In this document: piece by piece, positions 49,899-58,569 of the stretch | Layout: each line of letters starts with the position of its first letter | Numbering within the stretch: the stretch's first letter is position 1 | Source: Actinomycetes bacterium | Lineage (GTDB): Bacteria; Actinomycetota; Acidimicrobiia; Acidimicrobiales; JAMCPL01 | Assembly (NCBI GenBank): GCA_021846515.1 | Contig: JAJZWU010000012.1 | Span: forward strand, 1 to 61,758 | Length of the DNA stretch: 61,758 bases | Direction of reading: 5' to 3' | Translations under genes and position numbers: made by a program | The notes under the pieces: model-generated | The model's database searches: none | The model's input: only the letters and a program-made list of their open reading frames with translations | Told to the model about the DNA's origin: nothing

Positions 49899-51473
49899 AT
49901 GACCGAGGCAACTGTAGAAGCTGCGAGCGAGAACACCGCAAACGAACATTCGCCGGGAGGCATCACCACGAAGGGAGCCATGCCGGATGTGGCCGACATT
50001 GCCCGTTGCAGTACGATGATCCGGATACTGGTGGCATGGATAGCCGCCGTAATGGTACTGACCTTTATTACCGTTCCGTGGCTCAGAGCCGGTAGCGGCG
50101 GCGACTTAAGCCCGGCGATGATCTGGTTCTATCACGCCATAATGATCCCTTCTGCGATACTCTTTCTGTTGCTCTGCCTGAGGATATTTCCCATGCACCC
50201 ATGGGCACGTTATATCGTCATGGGTGGAGCACTTGATGCGTTATTCAGCTCCACCGGGCTGATGGTTCGAGGATACGGCGTCCTCGTCCACAGCGCGTCG
50301 ATATCCGCATTTGGCATGTGGATCATTCTTCCATCCACATTCGTGCTCTTTCCGGTAACCGCCATCTTCATGATCGGCCTTGCTGCCAGCACTATCATCC
50401 CCCAAACACGGCAGGTATTATCTCGCCAAAAGATTGAGATCACCTGGGCACTCCTCCTCCTCGGCATCTCCGCCCTTACCTGGATAGTGCTCGGAATTGT
50501 CTATGCCGCATCCGAAGTGGGTATCAGCTGGCAATTCTGGGCCGGATGGCAGAAAGAGCCACTGGCGACCCTTCTCGGCAACATATCCACATCTCACTCC
50601 CATGGAATGCTGCCGGCGTTCATGGGCGGGGTAGTCATCCTGGCTGCCGAAACATTCGGCTACTCCAAGCTGGTAGGCACCCGCAAGCAAATAGCCAGAG
50701 GAGGAGTGGCCATCATGCTTGCCGGTACGGCGCTGTTCTCAGGGATATACCTGGTATCTGCACTTGGAACATACGTCATCCCCGCATGGTTTCCCTTCGG
50801 GCCGGGAGCGGTAAACGGGCTTGCCATGGACGATACCATGACCGGGCTGGTGGGTGTTGGCGCACTGATTCTCGCCGGCGCCATGCTTCCCGAGCTACGC
50901 AATAGCCTGATGAGCTTTGGCGCACGGGTAAAACAGCGATATAATCCTGTGCGTATAGCTGTTTATCTTACTTACCTGTGTGCGGCAGCTGCACTATACT
51001 TCTACGGGTATTACATAGAGTTCCACGAGTCAGACTTCGGGTTTGCATCAGCTCCTGCACCTCGCTATGCCAATGACCAGATATTTACCCGGGCTCATCT
51101 ACTGTTCGTCTTTGGCGCGCTACCTTTGATGGCAGTGTTGCTCCTGGCTGTGGAGATCTCAGGGAATGCATCGGAGATCTCTTTCCGGCTCAGGCAGTGG
51201 CTGTCCGGCTCAATCATCTCTGGGATGTTGATCACATTGACAGGAATGGGTATCTGGGTATTCTCTGCACCCGGTCATTCGGCGACACTGGGTGCAGGTA
51301 ACGCGGGAGAGGTACTCTACGTAATCGGTCAGTGTCTCATGCTCATTGGTGTAATCATAGAGGTGTTCGTATTACGCTCAGGTACTGCAATCGAAGCAGA
51401 ATTGGCTTCATCTGAGACTGGCAACACAGCAGGACCGCTGGATGCCCTTTCTGCGGAGCCGGCACTGGCCTAG
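49899..51473 (+). CDS. Polytopic membrane protein with His motifs, possibly heme-binding
   Basis: A 524-residue integral membrane protein with about 12-13 hydrophobic segments. I do not recognise the family. Histidines lie in membrane helices in contexts seen in heme-copper-oxidase-like or NnrS-like proteins: WFYHAIMIPSAI, NISTSHSHGMLPAFMGGVV and TRAHLLFVFGALPLM. It lacks the full metal-ligand set of subunit I as far as I can see. Adjacency to heme O synthase supports a heme-dependent role, but this is inference. AAAGGAG precedes the ATG, and a strong terminator follows the stop. Bases 49786-49898 are purine-rich and otherwise featureless. Confidence 0.6.
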   Translation: MTEATVEAASENTANEHSPGGITTKGAMPDVADIARCSTMIRILVAWIAAVMVLTFITVPWLRAGSGGDLSPAMIWFYHAIMIPSAILFLLLCLRIFPMHPWARYIVMGGALDALFSSTGLMVRGYGVLVHSASISAFGMWIILPSTFVLFPVTAIFMIGLAASTIIPQTRQVLSRQKIEITWALLLLGISALTWIVLGIVYAASEVGISWQFWAGWQKEPLATLLGNISTSHSHGMLPAFMGGVVILAAETFGYSKLVGTRKQIARGGVAIMLAGTALFSGIYLVSALGTYVIPAWFPFGPGAVNGLAMDDTMTGLVGVGALILAGAMLPELRNSLMSFGARVKQRYNPVRIAVYLTYLCAAAALYFYGYYIEFHESDFGFASAPAPRYANDQIFTRAHLLFVFGALPLMAVLLLAVEISGNASEISFRLRQWLSGSIISGMLITLTGMGIWVFSAPGHSATLGAGNAGEVLYVIGQCLMLIGVIIEVFVLRSGTAIEAELASSETGNTAGPLDALSAEPALA

Positions 51474-51506
51474 TATTCATCTGGCATGAGGCTATAAAGC
51501 ACAGGG

Positions 51507-51532
51507 CGAAAAGAGCGCCTTTTCGGATTTTT
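51507..51532 (+). terminator. Rho-independent terminator after the membrane protein gene
   Basis: CGAAAAG-AGCGC-CTTTTCG forms a perfect 7-bp stem with a 5-base loop, followed by GATTTTT. It lies in the 57-base gap between the rightward membrane protein gene and the leftward leuB gene. The T-run serves only the rightward gene. Confidence 0.75.
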
Positions 51533-52673
51533 AACTTCTTGAATCTCTAACCGTTTGGTGGCGCCTTAATCGACCGGCTATCTCTCTTGTAATACCGGCG
51601 GTTGTGGCAGACTGATCGTCTATCCCCGCGGCACTGGAATCATTACTGGAATCCGTGCCGGCGAGATAGCCAAGGACTGCATCATTAATCCTGGCCGCCG
51701 CCTCTTCCTCTCCAAGATAGTCCAGCATCATGGCTGCCGAGCGTATGGCCGCTATAGGATTGGCTCGTCCGGTCCCGGCTATATCATGTGCCGCGCCATG
51801 CACAGGCTCAAAGAGTGAAGGGCCAGTACGCGCCAGATTAAGATTTGCAGATGCGGCAACTCCTATCCCGCCAAATAAGGCTCCCGCCAAGTCGGTCAGA
51901 ATGTCGCCAAAAAGATTATCCGTAACTATTACATCGAAACGTCCGGGATCTTCCACCAAATATATGCATGCGGCATCCACATGGCTATAATTCCTGTCCA
52001 CCTGAGGGTAGCCGGCGGCAACCATCTCAAAGGTACGCTTCCACAGATCGCCCGCATAGGTTAGTACGTTGGTCTTGTGGACCAGAGTTACCTTTGGCCG
52101 CTTGGCGCCGCCTTCTTTACCCCCCTTGGCGCCTTCTCCACCAACCCTGCTCTCACTTCTCCGCAATGCCATATCAAACGCTGCACGCACGCAGCGCTCT
52201 ACGCCGAAACGGGTATTCACGGATCCCTGGGTAGCCACTTCATTTACAGTACCCTTTCTCAGCCATCCCCCCTCCCCGGCATAAGGACCCTCAGTATTTT
52301 CTCGTACTACGATAATATCGTGTCCTTCTGCAATAGACCCCGGCGTCCCGATGAATGGGCGTAGATTCACATAGAGATCGAGATCGAAACGAAGCCTTAG
52401 AAGCAGCCCCCGCTCAAGCAGGCCATCGGGGACCTCGGTCGAGCCCACCGGAGGGCCGACTGCCCCCAGCATAATGGCATCGAATGACCTCAGCTCTTCC
52501 AGGGTCTTGTCGGGAAGCACCTCGCCGGTTGCCAGGTAATGAGCCGCGCCAAGATCGTAGGAATGGGTGTCAAGTTTCACGCCACATGCTTCTACCACCT
52601 CAAGAGCGACATTTATGACTTCCGGCCCTATACCATCTCCACCTATCACGGCTACCCTGTAGTTACCGGCCAT
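51531..52673 (-). CDS. leuB: 3-isopropylmalate dehydrogenase
   Basis: A 380-residue NAD-dependent beta-decarboxylating dehydrogenase of leucine synthesis. Motifs are [49 protein letters not shown], and [14 protein letters not shown]. The metal-binding [19 protein letters not shown] and [18 protein letters not shown] complete the set. It carries a Gly/Lys-rich insertion ([17 protein letters not shown]) before the catalytic Lys strand, and a Ser/Thr-rich segment near the C-terminus. TAGGAGGT lies 7 bases before the ATG. It is divergent from greA and leuC. Confidence 0.95.
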   Translation of the reverse strand: MAGNYRVAVIGGDGIGPEVINVALEVVEACGVKLDTHSYDLGAAHYLATGEVLPDKTLEELRSFDAIMLGAVGPPVGSTEVPDGLLERGLLLRLRFDLDLYVNLRPFIGTPGSIAEGHDIIVVRENTEGPYAGEGGWLRKGTVNEVATQGSVNTRFGVERCVRAAFDMALRRSESRVGGEGAKGGKEGGAKRPKVTLVHKTNVLTYAGDLWKRTFEMVAAGYPQVDRNYSHVDAACIYLVEDPGRFDVIVTDNLFGDILTDLAGALFGGIGVAASANLNLARTGPSLFEPVHGAAHDIAGTGRANPIAAIRSAAMMLDYLGEEEAAARINDAVLGYLAGTDSSNDSSAAGIDDQSATTAGITREIAGRLRRHQTVRDSRS

Positions 52674-52885
52674 CGGCCGTACCTCCTATCTTCCTTTGAA
52701 TGTAAACCAAGCTAAATCTCTATGATACAACCGTACTACGCCTTCTGTCGCCATAAGCCAAACCATCTATCAGGCACACATCAAACCGTACGACCTTATA
52801 TCCTACAAGCTACATAGCAAGCCTGGCATTAAAGCACACCAACTATGTTTCCTGCTATATGCCCCACCAGTCCCTGCAAGTAAGC

Positions 52886-52891
52886 TAGCAT
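52886..52891 (+). promoter_or_regulatory. -10 box TAGCAT for greA
   Basis: TAGCAT, seven bases, GTG 52899; supports a leaderless GTG start. Confidence 0.5.
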
Positions 52892-52898
52892 ATGTCAT

Positions 52899-53432
52899 GT
52901 GGCAACTTCTAAACCATCAAGGATAATCAGAGATAACCAAAAGGCAGCCTCTTCGGCATCTAAAGATACCGTCCTGACCCAGTCAACCTACGAACGGCTC
53001 AGTGCGGAGTTGCAACAACTGACCACAGTAGGACGGGTCGAGATAGCCAGGCAGATCGAAGCTGCCCGAGCCCTCGGCGATCTGTCAGAAAACGGTGACT
53101 ACCATGCCGCAAAAGACGCACAGGGAAAGATGGAATCCAGGATACGCCAACTACAGGCCATGCTCCAAGACGCTACGGTAGTCCCTGACGAGGAAGCAGC
53201 CGCATCCACTACAATAACAGTTGGTTCAGTGGTAACTATCAAGTATGATGACGATGATGAATTGCAGAGCTTGGTAGTCGGGACAATTGAAGAACGCCGC
53301 GAGGGAATGAGCGTCGTATCTCCTCACTCCCCCATGGGACAGGCCCTCATAGGAAAGACGACAGGAGATACCATCGAATACGAAGCACCAGGCGGTACGC
53401 TTAGGGTAACGATAGTCAGCCTGGGCGAGTGA
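52899..53432 (+). CDS. greA: Transcription elongation factor GreA
   Basis: A 177-residue factor stimulating RNA cleavage by stalled RNA polymerase. The N-terminal coiled coil contains the acidic tip in ARALGDLSENGDYHAAKDAQ, and the C-terminal FKBP-like domain has MGQALIGKTTGDTIEYEAPGG. The first 20 residues are a Ser/Lys-rich extension. The start is GTG, 7 bases after TAGCAT. Actinobacterial GreA proteins are usually about 160 residues, so the short extension is the only oddity. leuC follows on the same strand with its own promoter. Confidence 0.95.
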   Translation: MATSKPSRIIRDNQKAASSASKDTVLTQSTYERLSAELQQLTTVGRVEIARQIEAARALGDLSENGDYHAAKDAQGKMESRIRQLQAMLQDATVVPDEEAAASTTITVGSVVTIKYDDDDELQSLVVGTIEERREGMSVVSPHSPMGQALIGKTTGDTIEYEAPGGTLRVTIVSLGE

Positions 53433-53506
53433 CCCGGTCAACGCCAATGTAGCTGCCAGATACTAGAGCTGTACTATCCATTAACACCATAGTCGCTCCG
53501 GTGGTA

Positions 53507-53512
53507 TAAGAT
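53507..53512 (+). promoter_or_regulatory. -10 box TAAGAT for leuC
   Basis: TAAGAT (overlapping TATAAG), six bases, ATG 53519; no Shine-Dalgarno site. Confidence 0.55.
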
Positions 53513-53518
53513 AATATC

Positions 53519-54913
53519 ATGACTACCCTCGCAGAAAAGTTATGGAATAGACACGTAGTCCGGTCGGCTGACGGTGAGCCTGACCTCTTGTATATAGATT
53601 TACACTTGATCCATGAGGTAACCTCCCCTCAGGCCTTCGAAGGGCTGGAACTTGAGGGACGCAAGGTACGCCGCTCCGATCTGACCATAGCGACCGCCGA
53701 TCATAATGTACCGACAAAAGATGTTGACAAGCCACTATCCGATCCTGTATCTGCAGCTCAGCTTGAGCGGCTGGTTGCCAACTGCGACAAGCATTCCATT
53801 ACCTGCTTCCCAATGGGCCACCGTGACCAGGGAATTGTACACGTTATAGGTCCTGAGCTTGGGCTTACGCAACCGGGGATGACCATTGTATGCGGCGACA
53901 GTCACACCTCTACCCATGGGGCATTCGGTGCTCTCGCGTTTGGGATCGGCACCTCCGAGGTGGAGCATGTACTGGCAACCCAAACACTCCCCCAATATCG
54001 CCCAAAGACAATGAGCATCACCGTAGAAGGCCGGTTGCCCGTAATGTGCACGGCAAAAGACCTGGCACTTGAGATAATCTCAAATATAGGCACAGGGGGA
54101 GGCATGGGCTACATGATCGAGTACCGCGGATCCGCCATAAGGTCACTCAGCATGGAGGGGAGGATGACCCTATGTAACATGTCTATCGAGGCAGGGTGCA
54201 GGGCAGGCATGGTGGCTCCGGATGAAACTACCTTCTCCTACTTGGAAGGAAGGCGTTTCGCCCCCAAGGGAGAACAATGGGAACTTGCATTGGAGGACTG
54301 GGCTTCGCTCTACACAGACGAGGATGCCACCTTTGACAAGGCCGTCAGCCTTGAAGCAGACAGCATCAAGCCCAATATCACGTGGGGAACAAACCCCGCC
54401 CAAGTCACCACCATAGACGGAGAGGTACCGGATCCGGATTCGTTCTCCGATCCCGAATTGCGCGAGGCGGCACTACGAGCTCAAAAGTATATGGGATTGG
54501 AACCGGGAACCAAAATACGCGATATCAAGGTAGATACGGTGTTTATAGGCTCATGTACAAACTCCAGGATAGAAGACCTTAGGGTCGCTGCTTCGGTGAT
54601 AGATGGGCGCCATGTCGCTTCGGGTATGCGAGCACTGGTGGTACCGGGCTCCCATGCAGTTAAGACCCAGGCCGAGCAGGAAGGCCTGGATAAGGTGTTT
54701 GTACGGGCAGGATTCGAGTGGCGAGAACCTGGATGCTCTATGTGTCTGGCCATGAATCCCGACAAGCTCTCCCCCGGGCAACGTTGTGCTTCTACCTCCA
54801 ACCGTAACTTTGAAGGACGCCAGGGTAGGGGCGGAAGAACCCACCTTGTCTCACCTGCAATAGCAGCCGCTACTGCCGTAGCGGGAACGTTCAGCATACC
54901 GGATGACATTTAA
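53519..54913 (+). CDS. leuC: 3-isopropylmalate dehydratase large subunit
   Basis: A 464-residue aconitase-family subunit isomerising 2- to 3-isopropylmalate. Fe-S ligands are Cys in [14 protein letters not shown] and the pair in [34 protein letters not shown] and the C-terminal [22 protein letters not shown] also match. It has a leaderless promoter. The partner leuD, normally directly downstream, is displaced 2.4 kb by an inserted restriction-modification pair. Confidence 0.96.
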   Translation: MTTLAEKLWNRHVVRSADGEPDLLYIDLHLIHEVTSPQAFEGLELEGRKVRRSDLTIATADHNVPTKDVDKPLSDPVSAAQLERLVANCDKHSITCFPMGHRDQGIVHVIGPELGLTQPGMTIVCGDSHTSTHGAFGALAFGIGTSEVEHVLATQTLPQYRPKTMSITVEGRLPVMCTAKDLALEIISNIGTGGGMGYMIEYRGSAIRSLSMEGRMTLCNMSIEAGCRAGMVAPDETTFSYLEGRRFAPKGEQWELALEDWASLYTDEDATFDKAVSLEADSIKPNITWGTNPAQVTTIDGEVPDPDSFSDPELREAALRAQKYMGLEPGTKIRDIKVDTVFIGSCTNSRIEDLRVAASVIDGRHVASGMRALVVPGSHAVKTQAEQEGLDKVFVRAGFEWREPGCSMCLAMNPDKLSPGQRCASTSNRNFEGRQGRGGRTHLVSPAIAAATAVAGTFSIPDDI

Positions 54914-54974
54914 TAAAACGAGTATACGAACAAATCCACCATAACTGTTACACCACCATGTAAAGATAAGTGAC

Positions 54975-56555
54975 ATGAATAATTTATTGACTATCAAAGA
55001 GGCCAGCCAATGGGCAAGCGAGTTTTTAAGCAAAGAGGTCAGCGAATCAAATATATCCTACCTTGTGCAATATGGCAAGATTAAAAAGCACACTGGAGAG
55101 AATAAGGTACTTATAGATGTAAATGACTTAAAGCGGTATTATGAGTCCTATCAGGGCATGCGAGAGATCAACTGGAAAAAACGACTTGGCGATGACCTCA
55201 ACTGGGCTCTATCCTTTGATCACCTGCGCGAGAAGGATACTACAAAGCATGTTCACCGGCTACATCCCTACAAAGGCAAGTTCATTCCCCAACTCGTTCA
55301 GTACTTTATTGATAACCATACAGATGCCTTCAAGAAAAAGACCTACTTCAAGCCAGGCGATATAATCCTCGATCCATTTTGCGGTTCAGGAACCACGCTG
55401 GTCCAGGCAAATGAAATGAGCATGCATTCAATCGGTATTGACATATCGCATTTCAACTGCATGGTTACAAACGCAAAGCTCCTTGATTATGATTTCAATG
55501 CACTTAGCAATAATATTAAGCATGTAAGGCAGGCAATTGCTGGGTACGAAACAGATAGTAGTATGTCTGTATTTGAAAGCGAGTTGACCTCGCTGATGGC
55601 TGATTTCAATAGTAAGTTTTTTCCAAGTCCGCAGTTCAAGTATGATATACACGCAAAGCGTGTTGACGAGAAACGGTACTCTGCCGAAAAAGAGATAGAG
55701 TTCCTGAAAGTCTACAATGCGCTCGTTAAAAAATATGGCATAGAGCTTAACCATTTCTCTCCAAAAAAATTCCTGGACAAATGGTACATCAGCAATGTAC
55801 GAAAGGAAATCGATATTGCCTTTCAAGTAATAAACGCAATAAAAGAGCCTAATAATAAGGAAATTTTGTCAGTTATTCTAAGCCGTACTATTCATTCATG
55901 TCGTGCTACAACACATTCAGACCTGGCAACCCTCAAAGAGCCGCAAGTGACCACCTATTACTGCTGGAAGCATAAGAAAATCTGCAAACCGCTTTTCTCA
56001 ATAAGTTCATGGTTTAATCGTTACGCAATAGATACACTTCAGCGCCTAAAAACTTTTGCCAATCTGAAAACAGCTTCATATTATGATGTGATACAGACTG
56101 ACTCTCGGTCGGTCGACATTTTTAGGCAGATCGAAATATCCAACAAGGCATTCTACGAGCAGCTAAAGAAGCAAAGAATTAAAGGTATCTTCACCTCACC
56201 TCCCTATGTGGGCCAGATCGACTATCATGAACAACATGCCTACGCATATGACTTATTTGGCTTTGAACGTAATGATGCTCTGGAAATAGGGCCTCTCTAT
56301 GGCGGACAGGGTATAGCGGCAAGGGCTTCCTATATTGACGGCATTGCAATGGTATTACTCAATTGCAAAAAGTATTTAGCCAATGATTTTGATATATTCC
56401 TTGTTGCAAACGACAAATATAATCTGTATCCGGTGATAGCCGAAAGGTCTGGTATGAGAATCGTTGAACAGTTCAAGCGACCGGTATTAAATAGGACAGA
56501 ACGAGACAAGTCACCCTATTCTGAAATAATTTTCCATTTTAAGGCTAAAAGCTAA
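54975..56555 (+). CDS. Type II DNA methyltransferase with N-terminal DNA-binding domain
   Basis: A 526-residue amino-DNA methyltransferase (N6-adenine or N4-cytosine). The first 56 residues look like an excisionase/MerR-type helix-turn-helix (LLTIKEASQWASEFLSK, VLIDVNDLKRYYES). The SAM-binding motif IILDPFCGSGTTLVQA is near residue 132 and the catalytic TSPPYVGQIDYHEQ is near residue 407. The roughly 270-residue stretch between them probably contains target recognition. The gene is visibly more AT-rich than leuC and leuD, consistent with transfer. It ends two bases before the TdeIII-like endonuclease gene, so the two form one operon. Confidence 0.88.
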   Translation: MNNLLTIKEASQWASEFLSKEVSESNISYLVQYGKIKKHTGENKVLIDVNDLKRYYESYQGMREINWKKRLGDDLNWALSFDHLREKDTTKHVHRLHPYKGKFIPQLVQYFIDNHTDAFKKKTYFKPGDIILDPFCGSGTTLVQANEMSMHSIGIDISHFNCMVTNAKLLDYDFNALSNNIKHVRQAIAGYETDSSMSVFESELTSLMADFNSKFFPSPQFKYDIHAKRVDEKRYSAEKEIEFLKVYNALVKKYGIELNHFSPKKFLDKWYISNVRKEIDIAFQVINAIKEPNNKEILSVILSRTIHSCRATTHSDLATLKEPQVTTYYCWKHKKICKPLFSISSWFNRYAIDTLQRLKTFANLKTASYYDVIQTDSRSVDIFRQIEISNKAFYEQLKKQRIKGIFTSPPYVGQIDYHEQHAYAYDLFGFERNDALEIGPLYGGQGIAARASYIDGIAMVLLNCKKYLANDFDIFLVANDKYNLYPVIAERSGMRIVEQFKRPVLNRTERDKSPYSEIIFHFKAKS

Positions 56556-56556
56556 C

Positions 56557-57207
56557 ATGGCACTCACAGACTCACAGCACAGCCGAATAAAGGATTATCT
56601 TGTAGAAAAAGTGCGCCAGAAGTTGGATGCCTATAACCCAGAAACTCGCTCAATGCCCTTTCATTTTCGTTTGCTCGGCATGGACAGGATGGCATTATTT
56701 TCTTTTATCCAATCAATAAATACAACGCTTGGCACTTCAATATTTGAGCAAATCGCCAAAATGATTGCTGAGCCAAGAGCAAAATATGCAATTGCACAAT
56801 ACAGGGATTTTGAAGGTTATATCAGTAGCGAAGCGGTATTGACGATTGACAATATCATACGAAATTTGCGTTCGGTTTCTCGTTCTCCAAACAAGAAGAG
56901 GGAGACAAAAGAGATTTTGGACGTTGTCCGCAAGGGCGATCTGGGGAATAAACTTAGAAAGCGCGTCGATCTCTTCGTGAAGATGAAAGACGGTACGGAA
57001 TATTATTTTGAAGTGAAAACTGCCAAGCCAAATATCAGTGAATTTACCGGTATAAAAAAGCAAATGCTTTATTGGATCGCGATGCGTGGAAGCACAAGTG
57101 AGGCGCCAGTAAACGTCGAAGCTGTCAAAACTATCGTTGCTATTCCGTACAATCCATACGAGCCCAAACCATACGACCGGTGGACATTGCAGGGTCTATT
57201 TGACTGA
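56557..57207 (+). CDS. TdeIII-family type II restriction endonuclease, truncated by in-frame TGA
   Basis: A 216-residue protein up to TGA 57205-57207. It resembles TdeIII-type endonucleases, whose prototype cuts GGNCC. The candidate PD-(D/E)xK site is Asp138, Glu152 and Lys154 (KRVDLFVKMKDGTEYYFEVKTAK). After the TGA the same frame stays open for 49 codons with coding character, so the gene is probably missing its natural C-terminus. It follows the methyltransferase by one base and shares its AT-rich composition. With the catalytic core retained it might still fold, but activity is doubtful. Confidence 0.8.
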   Translation: MALTDSQHSRIKDYLVEKVRQKLDAYNPETRSMPFHFRLLGMDRMALFSFIQSINTTLGTSIFEQIAKMIAEPRAKYAIAQYRDFEGYISSEAVLTIDNIIRNLRSVSRSPNKKRETKEILDVVRKGDLGNKLRKRVDLFVKMKDGTEYYFEVKTAKPNISEFTGIKKQMLYWIAMRGSTSEAPVNVEAVKTIVAIPYNPYEPKPYDRWTLQGLFD

Positions 57208-57357
57208 CAACAAGAGGTTTTAGTCGGAGCTGAATTTTGGGATTTACTAGGCGGTAAGGGCACATATGATAACCTATTAGCAGTCTTTGAACAAGCTGGA
57301 TTGGAACTTTACAATGAAATCGAACAAAAAATGAAAAACCTGAATAAGGAGCCATAA
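57205..57357 (+). pseudogene. In-frame C-terminal remainder of the TdeIII-like gene after TGA
   Basis: Directly after TGA the frame reads QQEVLVGAEFWDLLGGKG, then TYDNLLAVFEQAGLELYNEI, ending NLNKEP and TAA 57355-57357, six bases before leuD. The codons look like ordinary coding sequence with the same AT bias, and the peptide fits a restriction-enzyme C-terminus (EVL-x-G-x-EFWD-x-LGG). The simplest reading is one nonsense mutation; a sequencing error or readthrough are alternatives. The ribosome site of leuD (AAGGAG) lies within its last codons. Confidence 0.8.
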
Positions 57358-57362
57358 TAGCG

Positions 57363-57980
57363 ATGAAGCCAGTTAGAATTATACAGTCGAGAGCAGTGCC
57401 ATTGGAACAGTCGGATGTCGACACGGATCAGATCATCCCCTCGGATTGGCTAAAGCGTGTAGAGCGCACCGGCTTTGGAGCAGGATTGTTCTCCGAATGG
57501 CGAGATGCACCAGACTTCGTCCTCAATCGCCCAGAGTATCAGGGGGCGAGGATACTGATCGCCGGGCCTAATTTCGGAACCGGGTCATCCAGAGAGCATG
57601 CAGTATGGGCGCTGATGGATTACGGCTTTGAGGCTGTAATCTCTTCCCGTTTCGGTGACATATTCAAAAACAACTGCACCAAACAGGGTCTGCTTCCCGT
57701 AGAAGCATCTCCCGAGGTAGTAGATTCCCTTATGCTGGCCATAAAAAATGATCCGACGCTGGAAATCACTATTGATGTGGACAGGACGACTATAGAGGCA
57801 CCGGCAGCTATGATCTCAGCAGGCTTTCCCCTGGACGGCTTTACCAAAGAGAGGCTACTGAACGGCTGGGACGACATTGGGCTTACTCAACGCCACGAAG
57901 ACCTTATATCTGTATACGAGTTATCAAGACCATCCTGGTTGCCGGCGCTCAGTTCGCCAAACCTCACAAAAGACCAATAA
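57363..57980 (+). CDS. leuD: 3-isopropylmalate dehydratase small subunit
   Basis: A 205-residue swivelling domain subunit that pairs with LeuC. Landmarks are VPLEQSDVDTDQIIPSDWLKRVERTGFG, FGTGSSREHAVWALMDYG and the ISSRFGDIFKNNCTKQGLLPV segment. Base composition resembles leuC rather than the insertion before it. AAGGAG lies about 11 bases upstream inside the end of the restriction gene remnant, so leuD now depends on transcripts crossing the inserted genes. Confidence 0.96.
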   Translation: MKPVRIIQSRAVPLEQSDVDTDQIIPSDWLKRVERTGFGAGLFSEWRDAPDFVLNRPEYQGARILIAGPNFGTGSSREHAVWALMDYGFEAVISSRFGDIFKNNCTKQGLLPVEASPEVVDSLMLAIKNDPTLEITIDVDRTTIEAPAAMISAGFPLDGFTKERLLNGWDDIGLTQRHEDLISVYELSRPSWLPALSSPNLTKDQ

Positions 57981-58569
57981 AATGTTCTATGCACCGTCGA
58001 TATACCGGTCGATGCCTTTTCAAAATCACTGATCTGTGCTTGAAAAATGACTGAACCGGCTCAGACACCGTTATACTATGCTCAAAATGCCGACCGCTAT
58101 ATGCGCCAACAAGCGATAAGAGAATATGAGGAACAGTACCATTTGTCTGGAAGCAGAAAACCAACGCACCGATCTTGCGTGGATAGAGAGCCATCACCTG
58201 CCTTGTCCTACTGCCACCAGCTCCAGACAGCTACTTGGCACCAGTCACCTAGATAAGTTATTTACATCATCGCGGGAGGCGGCGGAGCCGTCATGGATGG
58301 TGCATTGTTAATTAAAACTACCTGGCAGGGGAGGCCAGGGGGGAAATATAAGAATAATAATTGTATTAATTACACGCGTGTATTAGCATAACAAGTCAAA
58401 GGAGATAAATGATTCTACGGTTTCGTGAGATAACAGATCGTGCCGGGCAGCTGTATAGAGCCTTGGTAAAGTGCGTATAAACTCATTTTCAATATATGTC
58501 TGTTGCAAACTGTAAACCCGGTAAGTGGTTGGTAGATCAAGCAAACCTAATGGCCGGGATTCTGACATA
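57981..58569. other. Gap between leuD and second methyltransferase with gene remnants
   Basis: This 590-base stretch holds a possible gene fragment (58047-58142), a perfect 12-bp palindrome TACACGCGTGTA at 58371-58382, and a short open frame at 58409-58480 (23 codons, MILRFREITDRAGQLYR...). The short frame is preceded by a strong AAAGGAG. The hairpin CCTGGC/GCCAGG near 58321-58339 lacks a T-run. The methyltransferase promoter must lie here, and the palindrome is a candidate operator. No intact gene can be supported. Confidence 0.5.
58047..58142 (+). pseudogene. N-terminal fragment resembling a Clp-fold SDH-type protease
   Basis: The frame MTEPAQTPLYYAQNADRYMR followed by QQAIREYEEQYH looks like the conserved start of SDH/Clp-fold serine proteinase homologues (T-P-L-x-x-A-Q-N-x-x-R-Y-x-R-Q). 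After about 32 codons similarity stops; the frame runs on without recognisable content to 58256. It is best read as a truncated gene end left by rearrangement. The family assignment is from memory of a short motif and is tentative. Confidence 0.3.

Noticed and set aside
57205-57207. TGA recoding (selenocysteine or alternative code) in the TdeIII-like gene
   Set aside because: TGA is a normal stop for many genes here, no SECIS-like element is apparent, and the position is not a catalytic Cys site; a nonsense mutation is simpler.
58321-58345. Terminator hairpin CCTGGC/GCCAGG after leuD
   Set aside because: The stem is short and no T-run follows.
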